Part shown: positions 1 through 8,997 of the stretch, in pieces
How the letters are laid out: every line of letters begins with the position of its first letter
How positions within the stretch are numbered: position 1 is the stretch's first letter
The notes under the pieces: model-generated
The model's input: only the letters and a program-made list of their open reading frames with translations
Databases searched by the model: none
What the model was told of the DNA's origin: nothing
Made by a program: the position numbers and the translations under genes
Assembly (NCBI GenBank): GCA_016342595.1
Contig: JAEINY010000046.1
Location: forward strand, 1-32,967
Source of the DNA: Marinilabiliaceae bacterium
GTDB taxonomy: Bacteria; Bacteroidota; Bacteroidia; Bacteroidales; Marinilabiliaceae
DNA length: 32,967 nt
Reading direction: 5' to 3'

Positions 1-49
1 CTAGAGCTTACGAATGGAGTTATAATTCTTTAATTTTCTTTGAGTTTAG

Positions 50-57
50 TATATTTG
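50..57 (+). promoter_or_regulatory. Candidate -7 box for the GH20 gene
   Basis: TATATTTG matches the Bacteroidota -7 consensus TAnnTTTG and lies 77 bases before the hexosaminidase start. No TTTG sits at the correct -33 distance, so only half of the promoter is supported. Confidence 0.4.
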
Positions 58-134
58 TAAGTGATGTGAAAGTGTTGATCCATAACGATGAATTCTTTAA
101 CACGTTCAAAATCCATTAAACTACAATTATCAAG

Positions 135-1682
135 ATGAAGAAAAATGTATTATTAGTGTTAATAACGGGTGTGATGATGCAATTCTCCGTGTCGTGTACC
201 AAGCCGATTCCGGCCGATCTGTCAAAGGTCAGTTTAATTCCTATTCCTGTAACAGTGAAAGCCACAGGTAGTTCCTTTCAAATTAGTGAAGCCACAACCA
301 TTTATGTGCAGGAAGGCTCTGATGAGTTGCAGCAAACGGCCAGTTTATTAGCGGAGCAGATTTCTACCATTACAAGTATCAAACTAAAAACAGAAGTTGT
401 TCCACAATCGCCTGCCAAGGGTATTTATTTATCAGTTGATGCGGCCAATAAGCAATTGGGTGAAGAAGGGTATGAGCTAAATATCACTGATGATTTGGTT
501 ACCTTAAAAGCGAATCAGGCAGCTGGAGTGTTTATGGGTACGCAAACCATTGCTCAAATTATTGAAAAGGCCGGTGATACACAGAAAACCTGGATCATGG
601 CTTCCGGTAACATCATCGATTATCCGGAGTACGGTTATCGCGGGGCCATGTTAGATGTATCCCGTCATTTCTTTGGTGTGGATGTGGTAAAACGCTTTAT
701 TGATCAGATGGCTGCCTACAAGATTAATGCCTTGCACCTGCACCTGACAGATGATCAGGGATGGCGCATTGAAATTAAGTCATGGCCTAAACTGACCACT
801 ATTGGCGGAAGCACTGAAGTAGGTGGTGGCGAAGGTGGTTTCTATACGCAGGAGCAATACAAAGAAATTGTTCAGTATGCCAAAGCGCGTTTCGTTACTA
901 TTGTACCCGAAATAGATATGCCGGGACATACCAATGCTGCAAGTGTTGCTTACCCTGAACTTAATGGGGCTAAGAAGAAAGCTGAGATTTACACCGGTAC
1001 AAAAGTCGGTTTCAGTACTTTTGATACCCGTCAGGAAGTAACCTATCAGTTTGTGGAAGATGTGATTCGCGAGTTGGCTGAAATCACTGAAGGGCCTTAT
1101 ATCCATATTGGAGGTGATGAATCCCATGTGACCAAAGAAGATGATTATGTGTATTTCATTAACCGCACACGTGATATTGTGAAGAAGTATAACAAAGTGA
1201 TGATTGGTTGGGATGAGATTGCGCATGCTGACATTGATTCCAAAGACATTGTTCAATATTGGGCCAAAGGTGAAAATGCCCTGTTGGGTGTTGAGAAAGG
1301 TGCTAAGGTATTGATGTCGCCCGCTAAGCGCACCTACCTGGATATGAAGTACGACTCCACAACCCATATTGGCTTGGCTTGGGCGGCACTCATCGAAGTG
1401 GATGCTGCTTATACCTGGGATCCTGCAAAATTGGAAAAGGGGATTGCTAAAGAAAATATCTTAGGCGTTGAATCACCCTTATGGACAGAGACAGTGACCA
1501 CCGTTGATGACATCGATTACCTGGTATTTCCGCGTATTATATGTCATGCCGAGATTGGCTGGTCGCCGGCTTCTCACCGTAATTGGGAAGAGTATAAGTT
1601 ACGATTAGCGAAACACGGCCCTCGTTTGAAAGCCATGGGAGTGAACTTTTATGAATCAGCCTTGGTTCCCTGGGAAAAGTAA
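135..1682 (+). CDS. Beta-N-acetylhexosaminidase, GH20 family lipoprotein
   Basis: Glycoside hydrolase family 20 enzyme that removes terminal N-acetylhexosamines from glycans or chitin/peptidoglycan fragments by substrate-assisted catalysis. The N-terminus is a lipoprotein signal with lipobox SVSC (Cys21), so it is probably anchored in the outer or inner membrane. A GH20b-type N-terminal domain spans about residues 30-150 and the TIM-barrel about 165-500. Visible signatures are HLHLTDDQGW (201-210) and the catalytic Asp-Glu pair in HIGGDE (Asp328-Glu329), followed by the barrel tryptophans (GWDE, YWAK, PLWTE). The length of 515 residues is usual for single-domain bacterial members. The gene is monocistronic, with a terminator just after the stop. 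Substrate specificity cannot be read from the sequence. Confidence 0.95.
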   Translation: MKKNVLLVLITGVMMQFSVSCTKPIPADLSKVSLIPIPVTVKATGSSFQISEATTIYVQEGSDELQQTASLLAEQISTITSIKLKTEVVPQSPAKGIYLSVDAANKQLGEEGYELNITDDLVTLKANQAAGVFMGTQTIAQIIEKAGDTQKTWIMASGNIIDYPEYGYRGAMLDVSRHFFGVDVVKRFIDQMAAYKINALHLHLTDDQGWRIEIKSWPKLTTIGGSTEVGGGEGGFYTQEQYKEIVQYAKARFVTIVPEIDMPGHTNAASVAYPELNGAKKKAEIYTGTKVGFSTFDTRQEVTYQFVEDVIRELAEITEGPYIHIGGDESHVTKEDDYVYFINRTRDIVKKYNKVMIGWDEIAHADIDSKDIVQYWAKGENALLGVEKGAKVLMSPAKRTYLDMKYDSTTHIGLAWAALIEVDAAYTWDPAKLEKGIAKENILGVESPLWTETVTTVDDIDYLVFPRIICHAEIGWSPASHRNWEEYKLRLAKHGPRLKAMGVNFYESALVPWEK

Positions 1683-1710
1683 AAACTATAATTTTATTCG
1701 TATAGATGAA

Positions 1711-1743
1711 GGGTGTCTCATGTAGTGAGATGCCCTTTTTTTT
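1711..1743 (+). terminator. Rho-independent terminator after the GH20 gene
   Basis: A 10-bp stem (GGGTGTCTCA with TGAGATGCCC, two G-T pairs) with a 5-base loop is followed by eight T residues. It starts 29 bases after the stop codon. Confidence 0.85.
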
Positions 1744-2002
1744 GAATCAAATTACTCAGGTTGATAAGGTAAATGGGTATGTACTTATCATGAAGAATCA
1801 GATGCGTATTCCCGTTGCCACACGTCAGCGATCCCTTTTGGTGGCGAGGCTTAAACAACTATACCCAGGTCCATAAAGCCATAAATGCCGCTCCGGGTTT
1901 TATCCAAAGTATCGCTCAGTTCAAATTCAAGTAGATAGACGACACTTTCAAATCGAAAAGGTGCGAATTCAAGTTCAGCTCCACAGCTTCTTTCTCTTCC
2001 TC
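1744..2002. other. Intergenic stretch with a weak minus-strand open frame
   Basis: No complete gene is visible. On the minus strand a frame of 55 codons without a start codon runs from 2018 down to a TAA at 1851 and has a protein-like composition (for example GAELEFAPFRFES and GIYGFMDLGIVV). A loose GCCAC...GTGGC inverted repeat lies at about 1815-1845. This may be debris of a gene or repeat. Confidence 0.3.
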
Positions 2003-2010
2003 TACATTTG
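2003..2010 (+). promoter_or_regulatory. Candidate -7 box for the beta-barrel gene
   Basis: TACATTTG fits TAnnTTTG exactly and lies 40 bases before the ATG at 2051. No -33 TTTG is present at the usual spacing. Confidence 0.45.
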
Positions 2011-2050
2011 AATTGAAATTAAAAGTTAAACAATCAAAAGTTATAATCGC

Positions 2051-2635
2051 ATGAAATCAACGATCAAATTAGCAATAATTGCTATCGCAGCATTTACTCT
2101 CAGCACTTCCACATCTGCTCAGGAATCAAAAATTATGGCCGGAGGTGGTCTGTCTTATGCTTCGGAAATAAATAATATTGGATTATTTGCGAAAGGTATC
2201 TACCTGATTAATGACAGTTGGGAAGGCGCAGGGACGTTTACTTATTTCTTTAAAAAGGATTACACCACATGGACAGCCTTGGATTTTAACGGGCATTATG
2301 TGTTCTCATCCAATGAAAGCACTAGTTTTTATGCCTTAGGTGGTTTGAATATGACCTTTTATAAAATCAAGATTGATGGCGTTAGCTCTGATTTAGGTGG
2401 CGACTGGGGAATTGATTATACGGGTGATGAGATGGGTGAATACAATCCTTACGCAGATATGCAGAGTACCCTGGGCTCTTCTTTTGAATCATCAGGTTCT
2501 GAAATTGGCTTCAACATTGGTATTGGAGGACGCTATGCTTTAACCGAATCCTTGTATTTAAATGGAGAAGCGAAGTATACCTTGGGTGGTGCTGATTATT
2601 TCAGTATCGGAGCTGGTTTAATGTATCGTTTCTAA
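2051..2635 (+). CDS. Outer-membrane beta-barrel protein, small
   Basis: A 194-residue exported protein with a Sec signal peptide of about 24 residues ending in TSAQ. The rest alternates short amphipathic strands (FYALGGLNMTF, EIGFNIGIGGRYAL, LYLNGEAKYTLGGADYFSIGAGLMYRF region) and ends in Tyr-Arg-Phe, the C-terminal aromatic pattern of barrels inserted by the BAM complex. This is typical of the OMP_b-brl families (about eight strands). The acidic, glycine-rich stretch at about residues 115-155 is probably a surface loop. It sits alone between the GH20 enzyme and an OmpA-type protein. Function is unknown; the barrel assignment is by pattern only. Confidence 0.75.
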   Translation: MKSTIKLAIIAIAAFTLSTSTSAQESKIMAGGGLSYASEINNIGLFAKGIYLINDSWEGAGTFTYFFKKDYTTWTALDFNGHYVFSSNESTSFYALGGLNMTFYKIKIDGVSSDLGGDWGIDYTGDEMGEYNPYADMQSTLGSSFESSGSEIGFNIGIGGRYALTESLYLNGEAKYTLGGADYFSIGAGLMYRF

Positions 2636-2669
2636 ATACTTTCGAGGATGTCCAGAAATGAAAACAATA

Positions 2670-2757
2670 GCCACCAAGTCTCCAAATTAATTACTAAGCG
2701 GTATTACTTTGAACAATCAATGCTTTGTGTCACTTAGGAGATTTGAGTCTTTGTGGC
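2670..2757. repeat. Imperfect palindromic intergenic repeat
   Basis: GCCACCAAGTCTC at the left end is answered by GAGTCTTTGTGGC at the right end (2745-2757). The internal TTTGTGTCACTTAGG resembles the fault-tolerant CTTTGTGTCTTTGTGG motif also echoed at 5430-5568 and 7299-7320. It fills most of the gap before the OmpA-type gene. Confidence 0.5.
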
Positions 2758-2826
2758 GAAAAGTAAATCATATTCATTGAAGGATAACCTCATTCTCATT
2801 TCCACTATTAACTAAAAACGACTCGT

Positions 2827-4128
2827 ATGAAAACGCTACTCATTTTATCATTCTGCCTGGTATTTCTGGGAACTACAGCCCAGGTTAAAGTTGATGTGGG
2901 CGGTAAAGTTGAGAATACGGCCAATAAAAGAGCCAATCAAAAAACGGACGAAGCCATTGATAAGACTTTTGACAAGTTGGAAGAAGGTATTGGTTCCTTG
3001 TTTGGAAAGAAAAAAAAGAAAAAAGGGAGCCCATCAACGGCAGCAACCGAGAGTAACGATCCCAATTCGATAAAGGGGCAAGACCTGCCCGGACCGGATG
3101 GCACATCTGCTACAGGAACTGCTGCGGCTGCTGATGTGCCTGCACAAAAAGCGCCTGAGATGAATATGGCCTGGAGTAAGTTTGATTTTGTGCCCGGTGA
3201 TGAGGTTATTTTTGAGGATGGACCTGATAGTATGGAAGAGAATGGTGAGTTCCCAAGCCGATGGGATTTAGTGGGTGGTCAGGTGGAAATTGCCAATGTG
3301 AATGGTGAGAATGTCATCATGTTCATTGAAGGTTCGCCCATGATTATTCCCTATCTGAAAAATTCCAGTGAGGATTATCTTCCGGATGTATTCACGGTTG
3401 AGTTCGATATGTACACGCCAAAGGGTGGCAACCGTTTTCAGTTTTATCTTACGGACAGAAAAAACCAGCGTACTTCAAAGTCCCAGGAATTGCAAATTAC
3501 ACCCATTCGTGTAAATCCGCCCAATGGTAATTCTGTGGAGCATTCGTCAAGAGATCATTCCTATTGTGAAAATGGCTGTTGGACGCGTGTTTCATTGGCC
3601 TATACAAAAGGAAAACTAAAAGTTTACCTGGACGATACACGATTAATTAATATTCCTCATTATGAAGGTAATCCATCAGGTATTACCATCCAGGCCTATT
3701 TTGCCAGTATGAGTGATCAAAAGCCTTTTTATCTAAAAAATATACGCATTGCCAAAGGTGGGGTGAAGTACTACGACCGTGTATTGAACGATGGGAAAAT
3801 CGTCTGTAACGGCATTCGTTTCGACGTGAATAAAACGACTTTGAAGCCGGAAAGTATGGGGCCTATCAATAAAATCTATCAGCTGATGCAGAAGAAGCCC
3901 GATTTAAAATTCAGTGTGGAAGGTCATACCGATGCTGATGGGGAGGATACCAAAAACCAGACCCTCTCTGAAGGTCGCGCACAAGCTGTCGTAAATCAAC
4001 TGGTACAAATGGGGATATCAGCCGATCGTCTAAGCAGCAAAGGCTACGGAGAAAGTAAACCGGTGGATAATAACGCATCGCCTGAAGGAAAAGCCAATAA
4101 CCGTCGTGTTGAATTTATCAAGCTATAG
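2827..4128 (+). CDS. OmpA-family C-terminal domain envelope protein
   Basis: Exported 433-residue protein that probably tethers the outer membrane to peptidoglycan. A signal peptide of about 18 residues (ending TTAQ) is followed by a lysine-rich segment (61-67, KKKKKKG) and a Ser/Ala/Pro-rich linker. A beta-rich middle domain at about 115-310 resembles a concanavalin/LamG-like jelly roll (FDMYTPKGGNRFQFYL, WTRVSLAYTKGKLKVYLDD). The OmpA-C domain spans about 315-433 and retains the expected peptidoglycan-contact pattern: Asp369 in EGHTDADG, the LSEGRA helix, and Arg in NNRRVEF (424-430). The lysine run is translated from an A-rich tract. OmpA-C is certain; the middle-domain name is an inference. 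Confidence 0.88.
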   Translation: MKTLLILSFCLVFLGTTAQVKVDVGGKVENTANKRANQKTDEAIDKTFDKLEEGIGSLFGKKKKKKGSPSTAATESNDPNSIKGQDLPGPDGTSATGTAAAADVPAQKAPEMNMAWSKFDFVPGDEVIFEDGPDSMEENGEFPSRWDLVGGQVEIANVNGENVIMFIEGSPMIIPYLKNSSEDYLPDVFTVEFDMYTPKGGNRFQFYLTDRKNQRTSKSQELQITPIRVNPPNGNSVEHSSRDHSYCENGCWTRVSLAYTKGKLKVYLDDTRLINIPHYEGNPSGITIQAYFASMSDQKPFYLKNIRIAKGGVKYYDRVLNDGKIVCNGIRFDVNKTTLKPESMGPINKIYQLMQKKPDLKFSVEGHTDADGEDTKNQTLSEGRAQAVVNQLVQMGISADRLSSKGYGESKPVDNNASPEGKANNRRVEFIKL

Positions 4129-4168
4129 TAAGTAATGTGATAGCATGCTATCTGTAAAACCAATGATC

Positions 4169-4741
4169 ATGAAAAAGGCAATTTTTATTTTATTTGTTTC
4201 AGTACTTATGTTGGGGTGTGAATCCACAAAGAACATCACTACCATGGCACCAGCTCCGCCGGAAGGCATAGCCTTTGAAACAATTTCTAACTATAAAGAT
4301 TTTGCATCCATTGCCATTCCTGTTTCGGGAGGTGGCTTTAAGGCTACGAATGATCGCCCTGATGTTGTATTGCCCCGTATTGAATATCAAGGAGTCCCAT
4401 GTTCCGTTTGGTCAAGTGTTAAAGGGACTGAAGGGGCGCTTGAACAACAATTCGAAGCGCTTAAACGGGCACAAGGTTTAGTTATTAAGGAAGATTCAAA
4501 AGTAATTTTCCAAAAGAAATCCATCGGTGGGCATGAAGTCGCCTTAATTGAAATCAGCAGGGTGTTTGGAGATTCTGGTTATGCTTCTTTATCTTATGGC
4601 TATCTTGTTAAAAACGAGAATAAAGCAGCCTTGCTGTTTATTAAAGATGGCTACCTCACACCAGAGACTGACAAAGAAAAATATAAAAGTGACATTGATG
4701 AAGTGTTTCGCTATATGATTGAAAATACAAAGTTTTTGTAG
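4169..4741 (+). CDS. Putative lipoprotein of unknown function
   Basis: 190 residues from this ATG. I prefer it over the ATG at 4145 because it gives a compact lipoprotein signal (MKKAIFILFVSVLMLGC) with lipobox MLGC. The mature part is a single alpha/beta domain with FASIAIPVSGGGFKA, VIFQKKSIGGHEVALIEIS and LSYGYLVKNENKAALLFIKDG, loosely like PsbP/DUF1795-type folds, but I cannot name a family. It follows the OmpA-type gene by 40 bases on the same strand and may be co-transcribed with it. Confidence 0.75.
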   Translation: MKKAIFILFVSVLMLGCESTKNITTMAPAPPEGIAFETISNYKDFASIAIPVSGGGFKATNDRPDVVLPRIEYQGVPCSVWSSVKGTEGALEQQFEALKRAQGLVIKEDSKVIFQKKSIGGHEVALIEISRVFGDSGYASLSYGYLVKNENKAALLFIKDGYLTPETDKEKYKSDIDEVFRYMIENTKFL

Positions 4742-4832
4742 AGCAATTAGTACGAAAATTAGTGTAAATTAATGAAGCGTAAAAACAGGTCTGATAAGCA
4801 TAAAATTCACCAATACATTTAAACCAAATCCC

Positions 4833-5324
4833 ATGAAACAGATTATCAACTTAGGACAATTATTAATCATTTTATCATTAGTGCTTTCTTCTTGTGGAAG
4901 TAGTAAAAAGGACACCGCGAATATGCGACTGGGAAAAATGGAGGTAGAGATACCTGCTGAATTAAAGGATAAACCGGAAGTGGTTGAATACATTGAAGGC
5001 ATGAGTCAGGTGGCAGATCAATATGCGCTGATGATTGATGACATGTTGGAAGAAGTGGGTGAATACGAAGGTGTGAAGCAAGAGGATTTGAGTATTATGG
5101 ACCAAATTAAGTTGACCAAAGTCACTGCTGAAGTGGCCATTCGCTCGGCTGAGATATTGGGTAAATGGGCCGGGTATCAGGATAAACGCGATAATTTGGA
5201 AGAACAATTATCGGATGAAGAACTGGAAGCTTTGGCTGGTGTGTGGAAACGCTTTGAAGCACGTATCATGCAGATTGAAACGCGCCACTCCGAAGTGTTT
5301 GACAAAGAAGATGAAGACTCATAG
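4833..5324 (+). CDS. Small putative lipoprotein, helical
   Basis: 163 residues with a lipoprotein signal (lipobox LSSC, Cys21) followed by a Gly-Ser-Ser-Lys-Lys linker. The remainder is acidic and predicted largely helical (VADQYALMIDDMLEEVGEYE, LEEQLSDEELEALAGVWKRF, ending in an acidic EDEDS tail). No family is recognised. The spacing of 91 bases from the preceding lipoprotein leaves co-transcription open. A TACATTTA box 12 bases before the ATG is too close to be a convincing promoter. Confidence 0.72.
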   Translation: MKQIINLGQLLIILSLVLSSCGSSKKDTANMRLGKMEVEIPAELKDKPEVVEYIEGMSQVADQYALMIDDMLEEVGEYEGVKQEDLSIMDQIKLTKVTAEVAIRSAEILGKWAGYQDKRDNLEEQLSDEELEALAGVWKRFEARIMQIETRHSEVFDKEDEDS

Positions 5325-5429
5325 TCTTAACTACATGTTAAGTTTTAAATCAATTTAATATGATTCAAAGAACGAATCGATTGTGCCGGAATAACCTGAC
5401 TGTATTTGTGTGTTTTTTTTAAAAAAAGT

Positions 5430-5568
5430 GTTACACGAAGAGCGCAAAGTTCATGAAAACGAAACGGTCACAGAGCCTTTAGAGTTTAATGAAAAAATTA
5501 TTAATGCCTTATTAATGAAAACACTCTGTGCCCATATTGTTTTGTTTTCCTCCGAAGCTCTGTGTAAC
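5430..5568. repeat. Nested inverted repeat with CACAGAG motifs
   Basis: GTTACACGAAGAGC (5430-5443) pairs with GCTCTGTGTAAC (5557-5568). An inner CACAGAG (5469-5475) pairs with CTCTGTG (5524-5530). The same words recur at 7299-7320. A 95-codon open frame across this region (5410-5697) has no signal or domain and looks like a by-product of the repeat. The remainder of the 5325-5708 gap shows no other gene. Confidence 0.6.
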
Positions 5569-5708
5569 GATTTGATGAATTATCAAATAAATCAAAACTT
5601 GTTTTTTGGGGTAATTGGCATCCAGTTTTTTGTTTTCCTGAAGCGGGCCCTTAAACCATTAGTCGCGGTATTAATATTATCAAAAACTAAACTCTAAACG
5701 CAATAGTT

Positions 5709-6479
5709 ATGAATTCACACGAAGTAGATTATCAGATCAAAGGACATGATGTTCAATATGTAGAAATTGAGCTGGATACCAACGAAACAGTCATTGCCGA
5801 AGCCGGTGCTATGTTATACATGGAAGACGGGATGCGCTTTGAAACAAAAATGGGGGATGGTTCTAATCCGGGTCAGGGCTTCATGGGTAAGTTGATGTCA
5901 GGGGCCTCGCGTATGATTACCGGCGAATCATTATTTGTGACCCATTTTACCTACGATGGACAAGGGAAAGGCCATGTGGCGTTTTCAGCACCCTATCCAG
6001 GAACGATTATTCCATTGGATTTACACGCCCTGGGTGGAAAGGTGATTGTACAGAAAGATGCATTTTTATGTGCAGCGTTAGGGACTAGTATTAAGATGCA
6101 GTTTAATAAAAAGCTGGGTGCCGGATTCTTTGGTGGAGAGGGTTTTATTCTGCAAAAGTTGGAAGGTGATGGCCGTGCTTTTATTCATGCTGGTGGGACG
6201 CTCATTGAGAAGGAACTGAATAATGAAACTCTTCGTGTGGATACAGGTTGTGTCGTGGGCTTTACACCCGACATTGATTTTTCCATTGAAGCAGCCGGCG
6301 GATTAAAATCGATGGTATTCGGTGGTGAAGGCTTATTCCTGGCGACTTTAAAAGGAACAGGTAAAGTGTGGTTGCAATCCATGCCGATACGCAAGTTGAT
6401 AGGCGCACTAAGCCCACGCGGGGGTAATGCTAAGAAGGAAAGTAGCGGTGGTTTACTCAATGCCTTATTAGAGGATTAG
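5709..6479 (+). CDS. AIM24 / TIGR00266 family protein
   Basis: 256-residue soluble protein of the AIM24 (DUF124, TIGR00266) family, a double-psi-like beta fold found in many bacteria and in mitochondria (yeast Aim24). The start [11 protein letters not shown] and the motifs [54 protein letters not shown] and [23 protein letters not shown] are family landmarks. The whole length matches one full domain with no signal peptide, so it is cytoplasmic. The molecular function of the family is not established. The gene appears monocistronic, preceded by the nested repeat at 5430-5568. Confidence 0.92.
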   Translation: MNSHEVDYQIKGHDVQYVEIELDTNETVIAEAGAMLYMEDGMRFETKMGDGSNPGQGFMGKLMSGASRMITGESLFVTHFTYDGQGKGHVAFSAPYPGTIIPLDLHALGGKVIVQKDAFLCAALGTSIKMQFNKKLGAGFFGGEGFILQKLEGDGRAFIHAGGTLIEKELNNETLRVDTGCVVGFTPDIDFSIEAAGGLKSMVFGGEGLFLATLKGTGKVWLQSMPIRKLIGALSPRGGNAKKESSGGLLNALLED

Positions 6480-6648
6480 AGTTTATAAAACGGACATAAA
6501 AAGAGGTAATTCATTGCCTGATACCTTTCTGTTCAATGCTATTGCTGCCAAAGTCAGAGGGGCAAGGGTTCTTTACCCGTTTCATCGGAGAAAGTACAGA
6601 TAATCCTTTAGGCATTGTAAAAATTGAAATCAACGTAAATCAATAAAT

Positions 6649-7296
6649 ATGAAAACATTTGTAGTTTTATTTATACTGTCCATTTCTTTCTCATTGGGAG
6701 CTCAGGAAAAATCAGAGCGCGTGGCGGTTAAGTCGGGACAAATCAGGTATGAATTAACCGGTAGTACCAAAGGGACAAAAACCATTTGGTGGGATAATTA
6801 TGGCGATAAATCCTATGAAGAGATCAAGTCCACCTCTGAAATAAAAATGTTCGGCATGGTTAATAAGGAAGAAGTGCATACGGTGACCATCATGATAGGG
6901 GACAAATTCTGGAGCGCCAATTTACTGGATAACACGGGTCAGAAAGGAACCATGCCCTATTATGATGCTGCACAAGAGATTGCTGAAGAGATGTCTGATG
7001 CAGAAGCGAAACAACTGGAGCAACAATTGATGGATGCTTTGGGTGGTGAGAAGTTAGGATCAGAAACTTTTTTAAACCGGAAATGTGAAGTCATGAAATT
7101 ATTAGGTGCCAAGGCCTGGGTGTATAAAGGTATGTTGCTCAAAACGGAAGCCAAAATCATGGGTATTGAAGCCAATGAAATTGCTACTTTATTCAAAGAA
7201 AACATTTCAGTACCTGCCTCAAAGTTTGAGCCTTTAAGTACTATCAATTACGAGGAGGTCGCTCAGATGCAAGAGGGTATGTTTTACACAAACTAA
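6649..7296 (+). CDS. Secreted protein of unknown function
   Basis: 215 residues. A Sec signal peptide (about 1-18, ending SLGAQ) leads into a beta-rich domain (RYELTGSTKGTKTIWWDNYGD). It then has a helical acidic stretch with methionines (IAEEMSDAEAKQLEQQLMDAL) and a segment with a single cysteine (NRKCEVMKLLGAKAWVYKGML). The pattern resembles periplasmic DUF4412-like proteins of Bacteroidota, but I cannot confirm that. A weak stem upstream (AGGTAAT/ATACCTT, about 6505-6528) could end the AIM24 transcript. Confidence 0.7.
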   Translation: MKTFVVLFILSISFSLGAQEKSERVAVKSGQIRYELTGSTKGTKTIWWDNYGDKSYEEIKSTSEIKMFGMVNKEEVHTVTIMIGDKFWSANLLDNTGQKGTMPYYDAAQEIAEEMSDAEAKQLEQQLMDALGGEKLGSETFLNRKCEVMKLLGAKAWVYKGMLLKTEAKIMGIEANEIATLFKENISVPASKFEPLSTINYEEVAQMQEGMFYTN

Positions 7297-7298
7297 TT

Positions 7299-7320
7299 GT
7301 AACACAGAGCCGCACAGAGG
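7299..7320. repeat. Solo CACAGAG repeat
   Basis: GTAACACAGAGCCGCACAGAGG contains CACAGAG twice and matches the outer arm of the element at 5430-5568 in reverse complement (GTTACACAGAGC). It begins right after the stop codon of the upstream gene. Confidence 0.45.
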
Positions 7321-7723
7321 GAAATGCATATTGCAATTGAGCGGCGGCCTTTTGGGTTTACTTTTTTGGGCTGTAGAATTGGAACAAAGTGGAAATCGTG
7401 AACACCATAAATGAATATACATGGGTGAACAAATAAAGTAATCCCGGTTCACCGGGAGAGCACTTATATAAAAGGAGTTGATTAGGTGTTGTCGAAGTTC
7501 AAATCGGGAAAAAGAACAGGTGAAAATAAATACTATAATTTACTGTTTGTAGCACTAGTTAAATTCGAGGATTTAGCGGACATCAATATAGGAAATAACG
7601 AAGCTGTTGACTGATTCATCTGTGTCTATTTGGGATAAAAGTTATTTCATTCCCATTTCTAAGCTGAAAGAGAATGATCAGCAGGCTTTTTAATTTAATG
7701 GTATAAATCAAAATACAATCACT
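7321..7723. other. Intergenic stretch without a gene
   Basis: No credible open frame. Small structures seen are a perfect TCCCGG-TTCA-CCGGGA hairpin (7442-7457) and a GCTGA/TCAGC hairpin (7663-7682) followed by a short T run (7687-7691), 33 bases before the next ATG. The latter could be a weak terminator or leader structure. No -7 consensus box was found. Confidence 0.4.
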
Positions 7724-8932
7724 ATGAAAACATATTCAATCATTTTAGCGCTTGTGCTTTCAGTATTTAGCCTGGCAAAGGCGCAAGAGGTCAACGGTCG
7801 CTGGCTCATCACAAAAGTAATTGTTGAAGGTCAGGAGCAAGGGGTTTATTCACCCATCAGTTTTTTAAAGAATGGTGATATGGAAGTAGCTGGCAGGAAT
7901 ATGGGTACCTGGAGTTATGATCAGAAAAAGGAAGTCATACACATTGCTTCTGCCAGGTTTAAGGAATTGAATGGGAGTAACCGTGTGCAAGAAATCAATG
8001 AACACACATTGGTGATTGAAAACAATGGTGCACGGATTCAATTGATGAAATTGGATAAACAAAAAATTGCCATTGATAATCAAGTAGCGGGATTAATTGG
8101 AACCTGGCAGATGCAGGATGATAATAACCCGGATGTGACTAAACTACTGACTTTTAAAGCACCGGATATTGTCAGCTATCTGGAGCACGAGTCCGATATG
8201 GAAACGACCAGTGAAGGGAACTGGATTTTCGATACTGAAAAAATGTCTCTCACCGTGATCGGTCGTTTACCTGGTCTTAAAGGTGAAAGTCAAGTGCTTC
8301 TGAAGGGCGAGACAGAGTTGGAATTAATCAACAATGGGAGCCATTTTTTAGCCAGTAGGAAAGTTGATAATACGGCTGGTATTGAACGGTTGACCTTTAC
8401 TGAAGCAGATTTTTACAGCGCGGAAGGTGACTATAAATATGAGGAGGATGAACAAAAATTACCTTGGCAAGATCCTTACGCTATGCTAACAAGTTTAGCT
8501 GATGTTCAACACTTAGTATACGAGTATTCTTCCTTAATTGACGAAACGGGTATATTCGATCGCAAGCAATTAACCGCTGAGGTGGCTGTCAATGAAGGGG
8601 AGGAAGTCATCAATGTAGACTTTATCTTTTATGGATACGATCAATATAATCTACCTGAAGATGCCGCCTTACCACCTAACCAAATTAATGTGAGCCAATG
8701 CTCCAATAAGCTCTACCCACAACTGGAGATGGCCTATAGAGTTGTTGGGAATGAACAACTCATCACACCGGCCGGTACTTTTGATTGTACCGTCATTGAA
8801 GGGGTGGATAGTTTTGAGGTACGGAAAAAGTGTTGGATGGTCAATGACCGACCTGGCGTATATGCCAGGATCATTGAAGATAAACCGGGTGATTTTGGCC
8901 ATTACATCATTTATGAGTTGCAAAAGATGTAA
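7724..8932 (+). CDS. Secreted protein with two lipocalin-like domains
   Basis: 402 residues with a Sec signal peptide (about 1-20, ending AKAQ). Two tandem repeats of about 90 residues look like bacterial lipocalin-like modules. The first begins VNGRWLITKVIVEG, contains GTWSYDQKKEVIHI and ends ARIQLMKLDKQ. The second begins LIGTWQMQDDNNPDV, contains GNWIFDTEKMSLTVIG and ends HFLASRKV. The C-terminal half (about 225-402) is a separate domain with two Cys residues (TFDCTVIEG, RKKCWMV) ending YIIYELQKM. Function is unknown. A REP-like palindrome follows the stop codon. Confidence 0.75.
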   Translation: MKTYSIILALVLSVFSLAKAQEVNGRWLITKVIVEGQEQGVYSPISFLKNGDMEVAGRNMGTWSYDQKKEVIHIASARFKELNGSNRVQEINEHTLVIENNGARIQLMKLDKQKIAIDNQVAGLIGTWQMQDDNNPDVTKLLTFKAPDIVSYLEHESDMETTSEGNWIFDTEKMSLTVIGRLPGLKGESQVLLKGETELELINNGSHFLASRKVDNTAGIERLTFTEADFYSAEGDYKYEEDEQKLPWQDPYAMLTSLADVQHLVYEYSSLIDETGIFDRKQLTAEVAVNEGEEVINVDFIFYGYDQYNLPEDAALPPNQINVSQCSNKLYPQLEMAYRVVGNEQLITPAGTFDCTVIEGVDSFEVRKKCWMVNDRPGVYARIIEDKPGDFGHYIIYELQKM

Positions 8933-8997
8933 AATGATTTTATTTAAAGCGATTCCATTAAAACTGTAGCCTGGCTTAGTGAATTTGCTTTTAAACA

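Noticed and set aside
780-1367. 195-codon minus-strand frame inside the GH20 gene
   Set aside because: Antisense shadow of a well-supported catalytic domain; no motif and no promoter.
5617-5640. TTGGCATCCAG as a second sigma-54-like site
   Set aside because: The expected G of the -12 element is missing at the correct spacing (a T run lies there), so it is not supported.
5410-5697. 95-codon plus-strand frame before the AIM24 gene
   Set aside because: It reads through the nested CACAGAG repeat, and the start lies in a homopolymer-rich region. The hydrophobic part is short and there is no family signature.
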